The notes: generated by a model from the letters alone, not told the origin. A stretch of 64,000 nt of DNA from DASUPK01 sp963848955 (GCA_963848955.1 CAWKFQ010000027.1:1-64000); one strand, 5' to 3'; shown: positions 55,135 to 63,974, counted from the stretch's first letter. Numbers and translations are program-made.

Positions 55135-55349
55135 ATGTCGGAGGAGAACGTGGAGATCGTGCGCGAGAGCTTCGACGCGATAGGACGCGGAGACCTCGAC
55201 GCCCTCTTGGAGCTTTACGACTCGGACACGAGATCGAGACGGATTCGCCGTGCTCCTGGGTCATCACCGTGCGAGAGGGAAAGATCACGCGACACCGCGT
55301 CTATCAGACGAACAGCGAGGCGCTCGAAGCCGCCGGGCTTTCGGAGTAG
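55135..55349 (+). pseudogene. Broken SnoaL-like gene
   Basis: It starts MSEENVEIVRESFDAIGRGD like its neighbour, but after about 32 residues the middle of the domain is missing. The end (SWVITVREGKITRHRVYQTN, then ALEAAGLSE) lies in another frame. The total is about 215 bases, against 400 for an intact gene. An internal deletion of some 180 bases, not just a single-base error, is needed to explain it. Confidence 0.7.
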
Positions 55350-55384
55350 TTCTCCGCTCATCCCTCGTCGGCCTTGCGTGCGAT

Positions 55385-55901
55385 CAGGGCAAGCGCCGCG
55401 TCGGTCCGAGGAGTGGCAAGCACTGGAGCGGCGCGACATCGACAGCTCGGCTTCTCCGCTCACCGTCCCCCGCACCGTCTCCAGCGGCGAAGTGGTCGAG
55501 CTGGGCAAGACCGCCGGTGCGCGTCGCCAGGTCCCGCTCAGCTCGCGCGCCAGGGAGGGCTCGATCAGCTCCCGGCCCGGCTCGATACACCCCGCCTCTT
55601 CCCGGCTCCGAGAGGAGGCCTGATGTGCCTCGATCACTTCCGGCTCCGCGAGTGGTCCCCCGCGATCGAAGCCGCCGGGATTCGAAAGCCCGCGCGGATC
55701 TACGACCTGCGCTCGACCTTCGCCAGCGACGCGCTCGCTGCCGGGGTCGGGATTCACGCTCTGGCTCGGATCATGGGAACCTCAGTGCGGATGATCGAGC
55801 GCTCCTACGGGATCCTGCTGGACGGCGCGCTGGAGTCGATCGCCGGTCGACTCGGCGCGCTCGACGCCTCGCGCGAACCCGAAAGCCTCACAGGTGAGTA
55901 G
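55385..55901 (+). pseudogene. 3' part of a tyrosine recombinase (phage/island integrase)
   Basis: Two frames together give the catalytic half of an integrase: EEWQALERRDID, LTVPRTVSSGEVVELGKTAG, ARRQVPLSSRA in one, then PRLFPAPRGGLMCLDHFRLR, ARIYDLRSTFASDALAAG, LARIMGTSVRMIERSYG in the other. The nucleophile Tyr is in ERSYG and one catalytic Arg is in DLRSTF; the usual His residues are Ser and Thr, as in many actinobacterial integrases. The whole N-terminal DNA-binding part and the first catalytic Arg region are gone. It sits by the tRNA-Asp 3' end, as expected for the enzyme that inserted the island. Confidence 0.82.
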
Positions 55902-55908
55902 GAAGCGC

Positions 55909-56100
55909 CTACTTCTTCTTTCTTGCCCGGTATACCCAGCACCCTCCGCCCTTGCGAGTCTTGAAGGTGCCGCCGCTTGTGCGGCCCGCCTTGAAGCTCC
56001 GACCGGTCCTAGTTCGCTTCGTGCCGAAGAAGCCCACGGTTCTCCGCTTTCGACGAGCCTCCACGGCGCTGACGTTACCCCTCGGAGGCGTTTGGGCCAC
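55909..56100 (-). CDS. Small basic protein (uncertain)
   Basis: The 63-residue ORF is rich in Lys/Arg/Gly/Thr and ends in Arg-Ala-Arg-Lys-Lys-Lys. A Gly-Gly-Thr-Phe-Lys repeat-like pattern and a single Cys-Trp near the end are visible. There is no clear ribosome site. It lies between the integrase fragment and tRNA-Asp. The amino acid make-up is more protein-like than typical antisense ORFs here, but there is no family match. Confidence 0.3.
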   Translation of the reverse strand: MAQTPPRGNVSAVEARRKRRTVGFFGTKRTRTGRSFKAGRTSGGTFKTRKGGGCWVYRARKKK

Positions 56101-56175
56101 TAGCGGGCCACGGTCGTCGCCACGGGTCGGAGGAGGATTAGCTCTGAAACGGTCGACTTGCGGCGCAATCTGGAA

Positions 56176-56249
<74 letters not shown>

Positions 56250-56288
56250 GAGGGCGTGCGGCGGGGCGGGCCGCCGCAGGTACGCAGG

Positions 56289-56498
56289 CTAGCCGCTCAG
56301 CTCGCTGACGTTGGTCGCCACCGGGCCCTTGGGTCCGTCCTCGGACTCGTAGCTGACCCGCGCGCCGTCGTCCAGCGACCGGTAGCCGTCACCGGAGATA
56401 CTCGAGAAGTGGACGAACAGGTCCTTACTTCCATCGTCGGGGGTGATGAACCCGTAGCCCTTCTCGCTGCTGAACCACTTCACGGTCCCTTCTGCCAT
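56289..56498 (-). CDS. Cold-shock domain protein
   Basis: The 69-residue CspA-type protein has RNP1 KGYGFITP and RNP2 LFVHFSSI, with N-terminal GTVKWFSSEKG. It is an RNA chaperone that binds single-stranded nucleic acid. ATG 56498 with GGAGG eight bases upstream is the start; the frame is open to 56606, but that part is unlike the family. It is the first gene beyond tRNA-Asp on the same strand. Confidence 0.95.
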   Translation of the reverse strand: MAEGTVKWFSSEKGYGFITPDDGSKDLFVHFSSISGDGYRSLDDGARVSYESEDGPKGPVATNVSELSG

Positions 56499-56676
56499 CC
56501 GCGCCTCCGCTGCTCGGATCTGGGGATTTCCCCCCTCTTGCTGGCGCGGGAACCTAGCGAACGCGTCCGCCGCATACCGCCTAACTGATCGACGATCGAA
56601 CTCCAACGCCGACGGTGCGACCGGCGGTCACCGGGCGTGCGTGGATTGGGGATCGGTCGTCTAGGGTGGCCGGGAG

Positions 56677-57520
56677 ATGCGCCTGGTGAGCTACCGGAGC
56701 GAGGAGGGGATCTGTGCCGGCGTACAGACGGTCGACGGCATCCTCGACGCCGGCGCGCTTCTCGGCGAGCGGCCGATGGGCCTGCGGCGGCTGATCGAGG
56801 AGGGCCTCCTCGACGAGCTGGCGGAGCTGGCGAAGGTGGAGTCGGATGTCGAGCCGGCCGGTGTCAGTTCGCGTGCTGCCGCCTGTCCCCGATCCCGACA
56901 AGATCGTCTGCATCGGCCTCAACTACCGCTCCCACGCGGAGGAGCAGGGGGTCGAGCCACCGCAGCAGCCGACCTTCTTCGCCAAGTTCCGCAACGCGCT
57001 CGTCCCGTCCGGCGCGACCGTGCCGCTCCCGGCCGCGAGTGAGAAGGTCGACTACGAGGCCGAGGTCGCGTTCGTCGTCGGGCGGCGCTGCAGTGAGGTG
57101 GATCCAGCGGAAGCCCTCGACGCCGTCGCGGGCTACATGCTGCTCAACGACCTCTCGGCGCGAGATCTCCAGTTCGCGACACCACAGTGGATGCCCGGCA
57201 AGGTCTTCGATGGCTCGGCCCCCTGCGGCCCGGCGCTGGTCACCCCCGACGAGGCCGGCGGACCCGAGGAGATCTCGTTCAGCCTCGACCTGAACGGCGA
57301 GCGCATGCAGGAGGCATCGACGTCCGACCTGATCTTCTCGGTCACGGAGCTGATCGCCCGGCTCTCGCGCTGGATGACCCTCGAGCCGGGCGACATCGTC
57401 TCGACGGGGACGCCCTCCGGAGTGGGAGGTGTTCGCGAGCCGCGCGTCTGGCTGAAGCCAGGCGACGAGATCGTGATCTCCTCGCCGACCCTGGGCGAGC
57501 TCCACACGACGATCGCCTGA
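56677..57520 (+). CDS. Fumarylacetoacetate hydrolase family protein, one frameshift
   Basis: This is an FAH-domain hydrolase/isomerase/decarboxylase of aromatic or sugar-acid catabolism. The first frame (from ATG 56677) carries the N-terminal cap. The frame shifts near 56860, and the catalytic domain follows: VCIGLNYRSHAEE, DYEAEVAFVVGRRC (metal-binding Glu), NDLSARDLQ, GDIVSTGTPSGVG. The restored length is about 280. TAGGGT at 56662-56667 lies nine bases before the ATG. The substrate is unknown. Confidence 0.9.
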
Positions 57521-57526
57521 CGCCTC

Positions 57527-57910
57527 CTATCGCCTCTGCTCGACCAGCTCCTCGATCCGCCCGTAGACACCCGGGGCGTCCTTCTTCAGCCGCTGCACCT
57601 CGAAGTGGCCCAGGCTGATCAGTTTGAGCCTCGAGGTGGCGGTGACGGTCGCGCTGCGCATCTCGTCATCGAGCATCCCGGCCTCGCCGAAGACGTCGCC
57701 GGGACCGAGGTCGGCGATGTGCTCGCCGTCCCGGGTCACCTCGGCGGTTCCCTCCTCGATCGCCAGGAGCTCTCGTGAGAACCCGCCCTCGGTGACGGCT
57801 GCCTCTCCCTCCGGAACCTCCTTCGACTGCGCGAAGATCGCGACCCTCGCGAGTTCCTCGTCGGATGCATCCGCGAACAACGGGATGCGCTTCAACTGGG
57901 TTGCGTCCAA
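57527..57910 (-). CDS. Cyclic nucleotide-binding domain protein
   Basis: This 127-residue stand-alone cyclic-nucleotide-binding domain starts at TTG 57910 after GGAGGAGG. The beta-roll is followed by LGPGDVFGEAGMLDDEMRSA, where GE and the Arg of the phosphate-binding cassette are present, so it could bind cAMP or a similar ligand. It has no helix-turn-helix or effector domain, so it may act by protein contact. It is convergent with the FAH-family gene, with only six bases between the stops. Confidence 0.88.
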   Translation of the reverse strand: MDATQLKRIPLFADASDEELARVAIFAQSKEVPEGEAAVTEGGFSRELLAIEEGTAEVTRDGEHIADLGPGDVFGEAGMLDDEMRSATVTATSRLKLISLGHFEVQRLKKDAPGVYGRIEELVEQRR

Positions 57911-58003
57911 AGCCTCCTCCTTCCCCCGCGTCGTTCCGCAGCAACTTATCCGAATGGAGGGGGGATGGAGTCGGGCGCCAACAATCGACGAGGGGAGAAG
58001 CCG

Positions 58004-58212
58004 ATGCAGGGCAACATGAGCCCCTCCGCCGGTGACGTCGAGTACGCGAACCTGGCGATGAAGCTGAACCAGAACGGCCTTCCGGGAGTCGCCACGATCA
58101 ATTCGGTCACCGAGCCGGGCGAGGCGTCAGACCCGGTCAGTCTGGCGGCCGCTTCCAGATCAAGGCCGATCCGGGCGACACCAGCAAGGTGATGCTCTAC
58201 GGCCAGGCCTAG
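58004..58212 (+). CDS. Small hypothetical protein, one frameshift
   Basis: ATG 58004 has GAGGGGAG eight bases upstream. The frame gives MQGNMSPSAGDVEYANLAMK, then a shift near 58145 continues with FQIKADPGDTSKVMLYGQA to TAG 58212. It is about 69 residues, mixed composition, without a signal peptide or membrane segment. No family is recognised. It lies 74 bases upstream of the FtsH-like gene. Confidence 0.5.
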
Positions 58213-58286
58213 CTCGGCTAGGCAGCACCGAAAAAGGGGGTGCAGCCGTGGCGCGGGCGTGCCGATAGGTAGCCCAGGCGCAATCT

Positions 58287-59908
58287 ATGCCCCTGCTCGC
58301 ATCCTCCATCAGCGACTTCTTCTTCGAGTGGTATCCCGTCTTCGGGGTCGTCTTCATGGCGGGGCTGCTGGCCGTCTTCATCGTTCTGCTGCGGCAGACG
58401 ATGGGGTCGACCAAGCCGGAGATCGGTCAAGGCGAGCCAGACCGGGACCGGTCCTCTGGGAGGAGGTGCAGGGGGTCGACGCCGCCAAGGAGGAGCTGAT
58501 GGACGTCGCCGAATGGCTCAAGGACCCGAAGCGCTTCGAGGCGCTCGGCGCCCGCGCGCCCCGCGGCGTGCTGCTCTACGGGCCCCCCGGGACCGGCAAG
58601 ACGATGCTCGCCCGCGCCGTCGCCGCCCAGGCCGGCGTCGACTTCTTCGCCGCCTCGGGCTCGAGCTTCGTCGAGATGTTCGTCGGCCGCGGCGCCGCCC
58701 GGATCCGCCGCCTGTTCAAGGAGGCGCGCAAGTCCGGCCGCGCGGTGATCTTCATCGACGAGCTCGACGCGGTCGGCGGCCACCGCGGCGGCGGCGGCGG
58801 CGACGGCGGCACGCAGCGAGCGCGAGCAGGCGCTGAACCAGCTGCTGGTCGAGCTCGACGGCTTCGAGCGCGACCCCGGCACGGTGATCGTGATCGCCGC
58901 CTCCAACAACGTCGACAAGCTCGACAAGGCGCTGCTGCGGCCCGGGCCGCTTCGACCGCCAGGTCCTGGTCGCGCCGCCCGACCGCGACGGCCGCGAGGC
59001 GATCCTCCGCTCCCACGCCAAGGACAAGCCGCTCGGCGACGACCTCGACCTGACCGACGTCGCCCGCAAGACGACCGGGATGACCGGCGCCCAGCTCGCC
59101 AACGCGCTCAACGAGGCGGCGATCATCGCCGGCCGCGCGGGCCGCAAGGCGATCGCCCGCGAGGACCTCGACGAGGCGCTGCTGCGCCAGTCGGTCGGCT
59201 CCCAGCAGTCGCGGCGCCTGACCGAGGAGGAGCGGCGGATCGTCGCCTACCACGAGGCCGGCCACGCGCTCTGCCGGCGGCTCTGTCGGCCTCGACCCGC
59301 CGGAGATCCTCAGCATCGTCCCGCGCGGGCCGGCGCTCGGCTTCGTCGCCCACTCGCCCAGCGAGGACCGCTACCTGCGCTCGCGCAAGCAGCTGCTCGA
59401 CGAGATCGTGACCCTGCTCGGCGGCCGCGCCGCCGAGGAGGAGGTCTTCGGCGAGGCCTACTCCGGCGCCGCCGACGACCTCGCGCGCGTGCACGAGGTC
59501 TGCGTGCAGATGGTCACCGAGTTCGGCATGACCCGTCGCACGGGCCGCCCGACGAGCGCCGCCGCTGGCGCTGCCGACCGGCGACTACGCGCTCTCCGAC
59601 CAGACCCGGCGCGACGTCGACCTCGAACGCGCAGGCGCTCGCCCGCGAGGCCTACCGCCGCGCCCGCCAGCTGATGCAGCTCAACCGCGAGTGCCTCGAC
59701 GACCTCGCCGCGCAACGCGCTCGAGCGCGAGACGCTGACCCGCGAGGACCTCGACGAGATCTTCGCCGCGCACGACCTGAAGCGCTCATTGCTCCCGGAG
59801 GAAGAGCCGTCCGAGGCGCGCAAGCTGATCGCCCGCGACCGGTCTCGCTCGACCGGCGCGCTGATGCCGCAGCACACGCAGGGCGACGACCCCGACGCCT
59901 CGGACTGA
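58287..59908 (+). CDS. ftsH: FtsH-like AAA ATP-dependent zinc protease lacking the periplasmic domain, many frameshifts
   Basis: This is a membrane-bound AAA protease. A single N-terminal membrane helix (about 15-36, YPVFGVVFMAGLLAVFIVLL) leads, after a short linker, straight to the ATPase; the usual two-helix, periplasmic-domain arrangement is absent. Frames change near 58440, 58820, 58945, 59280, 59560, 59625 and 59715. Recovered motifs are Walker A GPPGTGKT, Walker B IFIDELD, the pore-loop region FVEMFVGRGAARIRRLF, SRH ASNNVDKLDKALLRPG, and zinc site AYHEAGHAL. A Gly-rich insert (58786-58812) follows Walker B. The total is about 540 residues. At least seven indels in 1.6 kb argue for poor consensus. 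Confidence 0.85.
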
Positions 59909-59986
59909 GTCCCGCTCAGACGGTCCGGGTGCCGCGTCCCATGAAGAGATGACGAGCGCGACGATGGCCAGCGCGATCGGAAGAAG

Positions 59987-60059
59987 TGGGCGGTGCCGGG
60001 ATCGAACCAGCGACCTCTTCGGTGTAAACGAAGCGCTCTCCCAACTGAGCTAACCGCCC
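59987..60059 (-). tRNA. tRNA-Val (TAC)
   Basis: The 73-base cloverleaf has acceptor GGGCGGT with ACCGCCC, anticodon stem CTTCG/CGAAG with loop TTTACAC (anticodon TAC), T arm with GTTCGATCC, and discriminator A. CCA is not encoded. It is complete, with no duplicated 3' end nearby. Confidence 0.96.
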
Positions 60060-60150
60060 TGGGTGGGCTCGATTATGGCGGTTGCCGGACGGCGGACCGG
60101 GCCGCGGGAACCGGCGCCGCCGCGGAAGCGCGGTGGTACTGTCGCGCGCC

Positions 60151-60585
60151 ATGTGGAGGCGAGTCCTTGGGGGGCTGCTGCCCGTGGCCGCACTGGCCGC
60201 GGCCGCTCTCGCGTTCGCGCCGGCGGCGAGGGCCAGGGACGTGACGATCACGTCGTTCGACGGGACGAAGATCGCCGCGCACTGGTTCCCCGGCAAGGGC
60301 GTCTCGGCCGGCAAGCCGGCGCCCACGATCCTCGAGGGGCCGGGTTGGAGTCAGCCTGGCAACTCGGCCAGCGGCGGTGGCCCCGGCCCCGGACAGCTCT
60401 TCGGCGTGCCCGGCATCGACAACTTCATCGACCACGGCTTGTATGACCTGCAGCGTTCGGCCGGGGTCCTCACCTTCGACGACATCAGGGCGACCATGCC
60501 GCTCGGCGAGCCGGTGACGGCGCCGCAGCCGGCGGCCGGCCAGACAAAGAAGAAGAAGCGGCACAAGCGGAAGCACCGCCGCTAG
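60151..60585 (+). CDS. Secreted protein resembling the N-terminus of CocE/S15-type hydrolases
   Basis: This 144-residue protein starts at ATG 60151, eight bases after TACTGT (60137-60142). The signal peptide ends near APAARA. Residues 27-65 (VTITSFDGTKIAAHWFPGKG, then APTILEGPGW) look like the first beta strands of X-Pro dipeptidyl-peptidase/CocE family hydrolases. The alpha/beta hydrolase core with the nucleophile elbow is missing, and the protein ends in a Lys/Arg/His-rich tail. It is either a truncated gene or a short secreted derivative; no downstream hydrolase sequence remains. Confidence 0.62.
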   Translation: MWRRVLGGLLPVAALAAAALAFAPAARARDVTITSFDGTKIAAHWFPGKGVSAGKPAPTILEGPGWSQPGNSASGGGPGPGQLFGVPGIDNFIDHGLYDLQRSAGVLTFDDIRATMPLGEPVTAPQPAAGQTKKKKRHKRKHRR

Positions 60586-60620
60586 CCGTCGGCCGGGCGG
60601 GGCCTTAGGGTTCGGCGTCG

Positions 60621-61817
60621 ATGAGGGTGCTGATCACCAGCTCGCGGATGCCGTTCGCGCTGGACGCGATCCGCAAGCTCGGCGAGCGCGGCCACGAGGT
60701 CTATGCCTCGGACAGCTACGAGGCGTCGCCGGGGAACCACTCCCGCTACCTGGCGGGGCACTTCGTGACCGCGTCGCCCTCGGCCGACCCGGCGGGATTT
60801 GCCGCCGACGTCGAGCGGATCGCCGCGGAGAACGAGATCGAGCTGGTCCTGCCGATGTTCGAGGAAGTCTTCTACCTGGCCGCCCAGCACGAGCGCCTTT
60901 CGGCGGTGACGAAGCTGTACGCGCCGCCGTTCCGGACGCTGGCCCAGGTACACGACAAGGGGACCTTTCAGGAGCTCTGCGACCGGCTCGAGATCCGTAC
61001 GCCGCAGACGGTCCTCGCCCACAGCCAGGACGAGCTCACCGACGCGATCGGGCGGTTCCCGGCGTACTTCGCCCGGGCCGCCTTCTCGCGCGGCGGCGTC
61101 GGGCTGCTCACGAACACCGGGCCGCTGGCGGGGCAACTGCAGCAGGGCGACTGCCATCCCACCGAGGCGAATCCGTGGCTCGTGCAGGAGTTCGTCGACG
61201 GGCCGATGCAGTGCACGTACTCAGCGCTCCACCAGGGGAAGGTCGCCTCGCACATGTCCTATCGGGCGCCGAGGCAGTGGGAGCACTCGACCGGGATCCA
61301 GTTCCTCTCAGTCGACGCGAACGACACCCTGCCGATCGTGGAGCGACTCGGTACGGATCTCCAGTGGGACGGTCAGATGTCGCTCGACTTCATCGAGACC
61401 GACGACGGGCTGGTGATGATCGAGTGCAACCCGCGGCCGACCGACGGCGTGCTGCTGATGAGCGCGGAGGAGCTGGAGCGGGGACTGCTCGTGCCCGATC
61501 AGGACGTGCTGCTCGTGCCGCCCGGGCGGAAGGAGCAGCTGGACTTCGCCGTCTGCGCGCAGATCTTTCGCGAGCCGCTGCAGGAGGCGCCGAAGACCAT
61601 CCACGACCTGGCTCGGATCCACGGCACGGATCGCGGCTGGAGGGATTCGATGCCCAAGCTGTACTCGTTCCTTGCCCTCTGCCGCTTCGAGCGCCTCAGC
61701 CTGAAGGACCGCGAGCAGCTCTTCGTGGCGATGGCCGACGGGATCACCTGGGACGGCCAGTCGATTCCCGGCCTGCCGCCCGATGACGCCGCGTATCTCG
61801 CCAAGCTCACCGGCTGA
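60621..61817 (+). CDS. ATP-grasp superfamily ligase (carboxylate-amine ligase type)
   Basis: The 398-residue protein has an N-terminal Rossmann-like pre-ATP-grasp domain (VLITSSRMPFALDAIRKLGE), a glycine-containing ATP loop (ARAAFSRGGVGL) and the metal site DFIETDDGLVMIECNPRPTD (Asp, Glu, Asn). ATP-grasp enzymes join a carboxylate to an amine or thiol through an acyl phosphate. The substrate is unknown and no pathway partners are adjacent. TAGGGT (60606-60611) lies nine bases before the ATG. Confidence 0.86.
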   Translation: MRVLITSSRMPFALDAIRKLGERGHEVYASDSYEASPGNHSRYLAGHFVTASPSADPAGFAADVERIAAENEIELVLPMFEEVFYLAAQHERLSAVTKLYAPPFRTLAQVHDKGTFQELCDRLEIRTPQTVLAHSQDELTDAIGRFPAYFARAAFSRGGVGLLTNTGPLAGQLQQGDCHPTEANPWLVQEFVDGPMQCTYSALHQGKVASHMSYRAPRQWEHSTGIQFLSVDANDTLPIVERLGTDLQWDGQMSLDFIETDDGLVMIECNPRPTDGVLLMSAEELERGLLVPDQDVLLVPPGRKEQLDFAVCAQIFREPLQEAPKTIHDLARIHGTDRGWRDSMPKLYSFLALCRFERLSLKDREQLFVAMADGITWDGQSIPGLPPDDAAYLAKLTG

Positions 61818-61850
61818 GGCTTCGTCGAGCGGAATCTCACTGCTGCGAGA

Positions 61851-62195
61851 ATGGCGGCGATGGACCGCTCGATCCTCTGGCGGGCAGCGGGCGCGCAGGT
61901 GCTGCTGGTCGCTGCAATCTCGCTGATCCTGGCGCTGGCGCTGCCGCACTCCTTCTTCGATGACTGGGGTTGGCTGACGGGGCCGGCCGCCTGGCTGGCC
62001 TGTGCGGCGATCACGGCCTGGGCGCTGCACCTGCCCGTCCGCGGGGTGATGCTCGGGGCAGTGCTGGCCGGGATCCCCAGCGCCGCTGCGGTTCTGGCCG
62101 GGGTGCACTGGCTGGGTGTCGCGATCGCGGTCGCCGCGTTCGCGGCCTGGTGCGCCTGGCTGGCGGGAAGGCCGGGGAGGTTGGGGTGGACCTAG
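61851..62195 (+). CDS. Small membrane protein, three to four segments
   Basis: This 114-residue hydrophobic protein has segments at about 15-32, 42-58, 64-84 and 88-106, with a short basic C-terminus. ATG 61851 or the second ATG (61860, MDRSILW) may be used. It has no family I recognise. The end overlaps the SDR gene start by ten bases, so the two are co-expressed. Confidence 0.68.
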   Translation: MAAMDRSILWRAAGAQVLLVAAISLILALALPHSFFDDWGWLTGPAAWLACAAITAWALHLPVRGVMLGAVLAGIPSAAAVLAGVHWLGVAIAVAAFAAWCAWLAGRPGRLGWT

Positions 62196-62938
62196 GCATC
62201 GAGGGGCGGACCGCGCTGGTGATCGCGGCCAGCCGGGGGATCGGGAAGGGAATCGCTGGTGCGCTCGCGCGCGAGGGCGCGCGGGTCGCGATCTCGAGCC
62301 GCTCGGAGGAGGCGCTGAGCGCCGCGGCGGAGGAGATCGGAGGAGATGTCCAGGCATTCCCGGCCGACACCGGGGATCTGGCCCGCGTGCGCGAGCTCCC
62401 GGGTGAGGTCGCCGACGCCCTCGGGCCGATCGAGATCCTGGTCGCGAACACAGGTGGGCCGCCGGGCGGCGTGGCGCTCGACAACTCGCTGGAGGAATGG
62501 GAGGCGGCGTTCCGCTCGCTGGTCCTGGCGCCGCGCGTCCTGATCGAGGAGGTGCTGCCCGGTATGCGGGAACGAGCCTGGGGCCGGATCGTGAACGTGT
62601 CCTCGAGCTCGATCCGCGAGCCGATTTCGGGGCTGGCGCTCTCCAACGCGAACCGGATGGCGGCGGTCGGGCTGCTGAAGACGCTCGCCGACGAGGTGGC
62701 CGGGGACGGGATCACGGTCAACACCGTGGCCACTGGGATGTTCGCGACCGACCGGCTGGCCGATCGCCACGGATCGATGGAACAGGCGGAGGCGGCCGCG
62801 AGGGAGCGGATCCCCGCTCGCCGGCTCGGGCGGCCAGAGGAGTACGGCGACCTGGTCGCGTTCCTGTGCTCGGAGCGGGCCGCCTATCTCACGGGAACGG
62901 TGATCCCGATCGACGGCGGCCTGCTCCGCTCGGTCTAG
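62186..62938 (+). CDS. SDR-family oxidoreductase with atypical active site
   Basis: This 250-residue short-chain dehydrogenase/reductase starts at GTG 62186 (VDLGIEGRTALV); the longer frame to 61970 lies inside the membrane-protein gene. The cofactor loop is AASRGIGKGIA, the NAG-like motif is ANTGG, and the catalytic serine region is VNVSSSSIRE. The usual YxxxK is replaced by SNANRMAAVGLLK, a pattern known in a sub-branch of SDRs, so the proton relay must differ or the protein may not be a classical reductase. The C-terminal TGTVIPIDGG is normal. Confidence 0.88.
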   Translation: MDLGIEGRTALVIAASRGIGKGIAGALAREGARVAISSRSEEALSAAAEEIGGDVQAFPADTGDLARVRELPGEVADALGPIEILVANTGGPPGGVALDNSLEEWEAAFRSLVLAPRVLIEEVLPGMRERAWGRIVNVSSSSIREPISGLALSNANRMAAVGLLKTLADEVAGDGITVNTVATGMFATDRLADRHGSMEQAEAAARERIPARRLGRPEEYGDLVAFLCSERAAYLTGTVIPIDGGLLRSV

Positions 62939-62941
62939 CCG

Positions 62942-63136
62942 CTAGAGCTCCGCCGAGCCCTCGTCCGGCGAGTCCTCCCCCTGGTCGGACTCCTCGGAAT
63001 CATCGGGCTCCTCGACCTCGTTCTGGGCGGCCGGCTCGGCCTCGGCGCTGGGCTCCTCCGCGGCCTCATCGGTGGCCGTGTTCATCGTCTCCTCGGCCTC
63101 CGGCTGCTCCTGTACCTCCTGGACTTCGTCGTTCAT
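62942..63136 (-). CDS. Small highly acidic protein
   Basis: The 64-residue product starts at ATG 63136, which has AAGGAG six bases upstream (better than ATG 63142, which abuts it). Nearly half of the residues are Glu or Asp, with Ala, Ser, Pro and Gln and no aromatic residues, so it is expected to be unfolded. It has no signal or membrane segment. Its stop is four bases from the convergent SDR stop. It may act as a charge mimic or nucleic-acid-binding-protein partner, but this is a guess. Confidence 0.6.
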   Translation of the reverse strand: MNDEVQEVQEQPEAEETMNTATDEAAEEPSAEAEPAAQNEVEEPDDSEESDQGEDSPDEGSAEL

Positions 63137-63218
63137 CTCCATCTCCTTGGCATCGGTTTGACTCCCCGGAGCGGTGATACCGGAGCACAGCGGGCCTGAT
63201 GTGAAGCCGGTGTGATGC

Positions 63219-63974
63219 TCAGGCCGGCGCGGGGCGTGGAGCCCGGCGGAAGGCGAGGGCCAGCCAGACCCCGCCGGCGATCATCATGGCCACACTCACG
63301 AGCTGGGCCTGGGTGAGGCCGAGGGCGACGTCGGAGTTGCGGCGGATGAACTCGACCAGGAAGCGCTCGGCGCCCGCAAGGAGCAGATAGAGGGCGAAGA
63401 GGAGTCCGTTGGTGAGGCGGTCGCGGAGCCGCCAGAGCAGGAGCGCGACCAGGCCCATCACGAGGGTCTCGTAGACCGGGGTCGGATGGACGGGCGTGTC
63501 GATGGGCTTGGTGCCGTCCGGGTAGGACATCGCCCAGGGCCCGTCCCAGGCCTTGCCGTAGTCGCCGTCGCCGGAGACCTGGCAGCCGCAGCGGCCGATC
63601 GCGTAGCCGATGGCGAGGGCGGGGGCGGTGAGGTCGAGCAGGCCCAGGGTGAGGTATTTGCGCCACCAGGCCCAGAGGAGGACGCCGATCGCGCCGCCGA
63701 TTGCCCCGCCGTACCAGACCAGTCCCGAGCCGGAGAAGAGGTTGCCGAGCAGGTCGCCCTTGACGTCGCTGTAGTTCTCGAGGATGAAGTCGAGGCGGGC
63801 GCCGATCAGGCCGCCGAGCAGGGCCGCGAAGCTGATCTCGTAGGCCCAGTCGACGGGCTTGCCGAGCTCGCCGAGCCGCCTCCAGACCAGCGCGCCGGCC
63901 GCGAGGAAGGCGAGCGCGAAGCAGATTCCGAAGGTCTGGAGGGTCAGCGATCCGATGTGGATCTCGGGCAGCAC
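63219..63974 (-). CDS. lgt: Prolipoprotein diacylglyceryl transferase
   Basis: The 251-residue polytopic enzyme attaches diacylglycerol from phosphatidylglycerol to the lipobox cysteine of prolipoproteins. It has the Lgt signature GRCGCQVSGDGDYG at about 125-138, LGGLIGARLDFI near 55, HPTPVYE and the C-terminal GAERFLVEFIRRN. All are intact. It would process the lipoproteins seen in this window (PotD copies, the cysteine-rich lipoprotein). The promoter region lies at or beyond the window edge. Confidence 0.96.
   Translation of the reverse strand: MLPEIHIGSLTLQTFGICFALAFLAAGALVWRRLGELGKPVDWAYEISFAALLGGLIGARLDFILENYSDVKGDLLGNLFSGSGLVWYGGAIGGAIGVLLWAWWRKYLTLGLLDLTAPALAIGYAIGRCGCQVSGDGDYGKAWDGPWAMSYPDGTKPIDTPVHPTPVYETLVMGLVALLLWRLRDRLTNGLLFALYLLLAGAERFLVEFIRRNSDVALGLTQAQLVSVAMMIAGGVWLALAFRRAPRPAPA

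Noticed and set aside
58786..58812. GGC-rich microsatellite-like repeat
   Set aside because: It is in frame with the FtsH-like protein and encodes a Gly-rich loop; too short and irregular for a tandem-repeat element.
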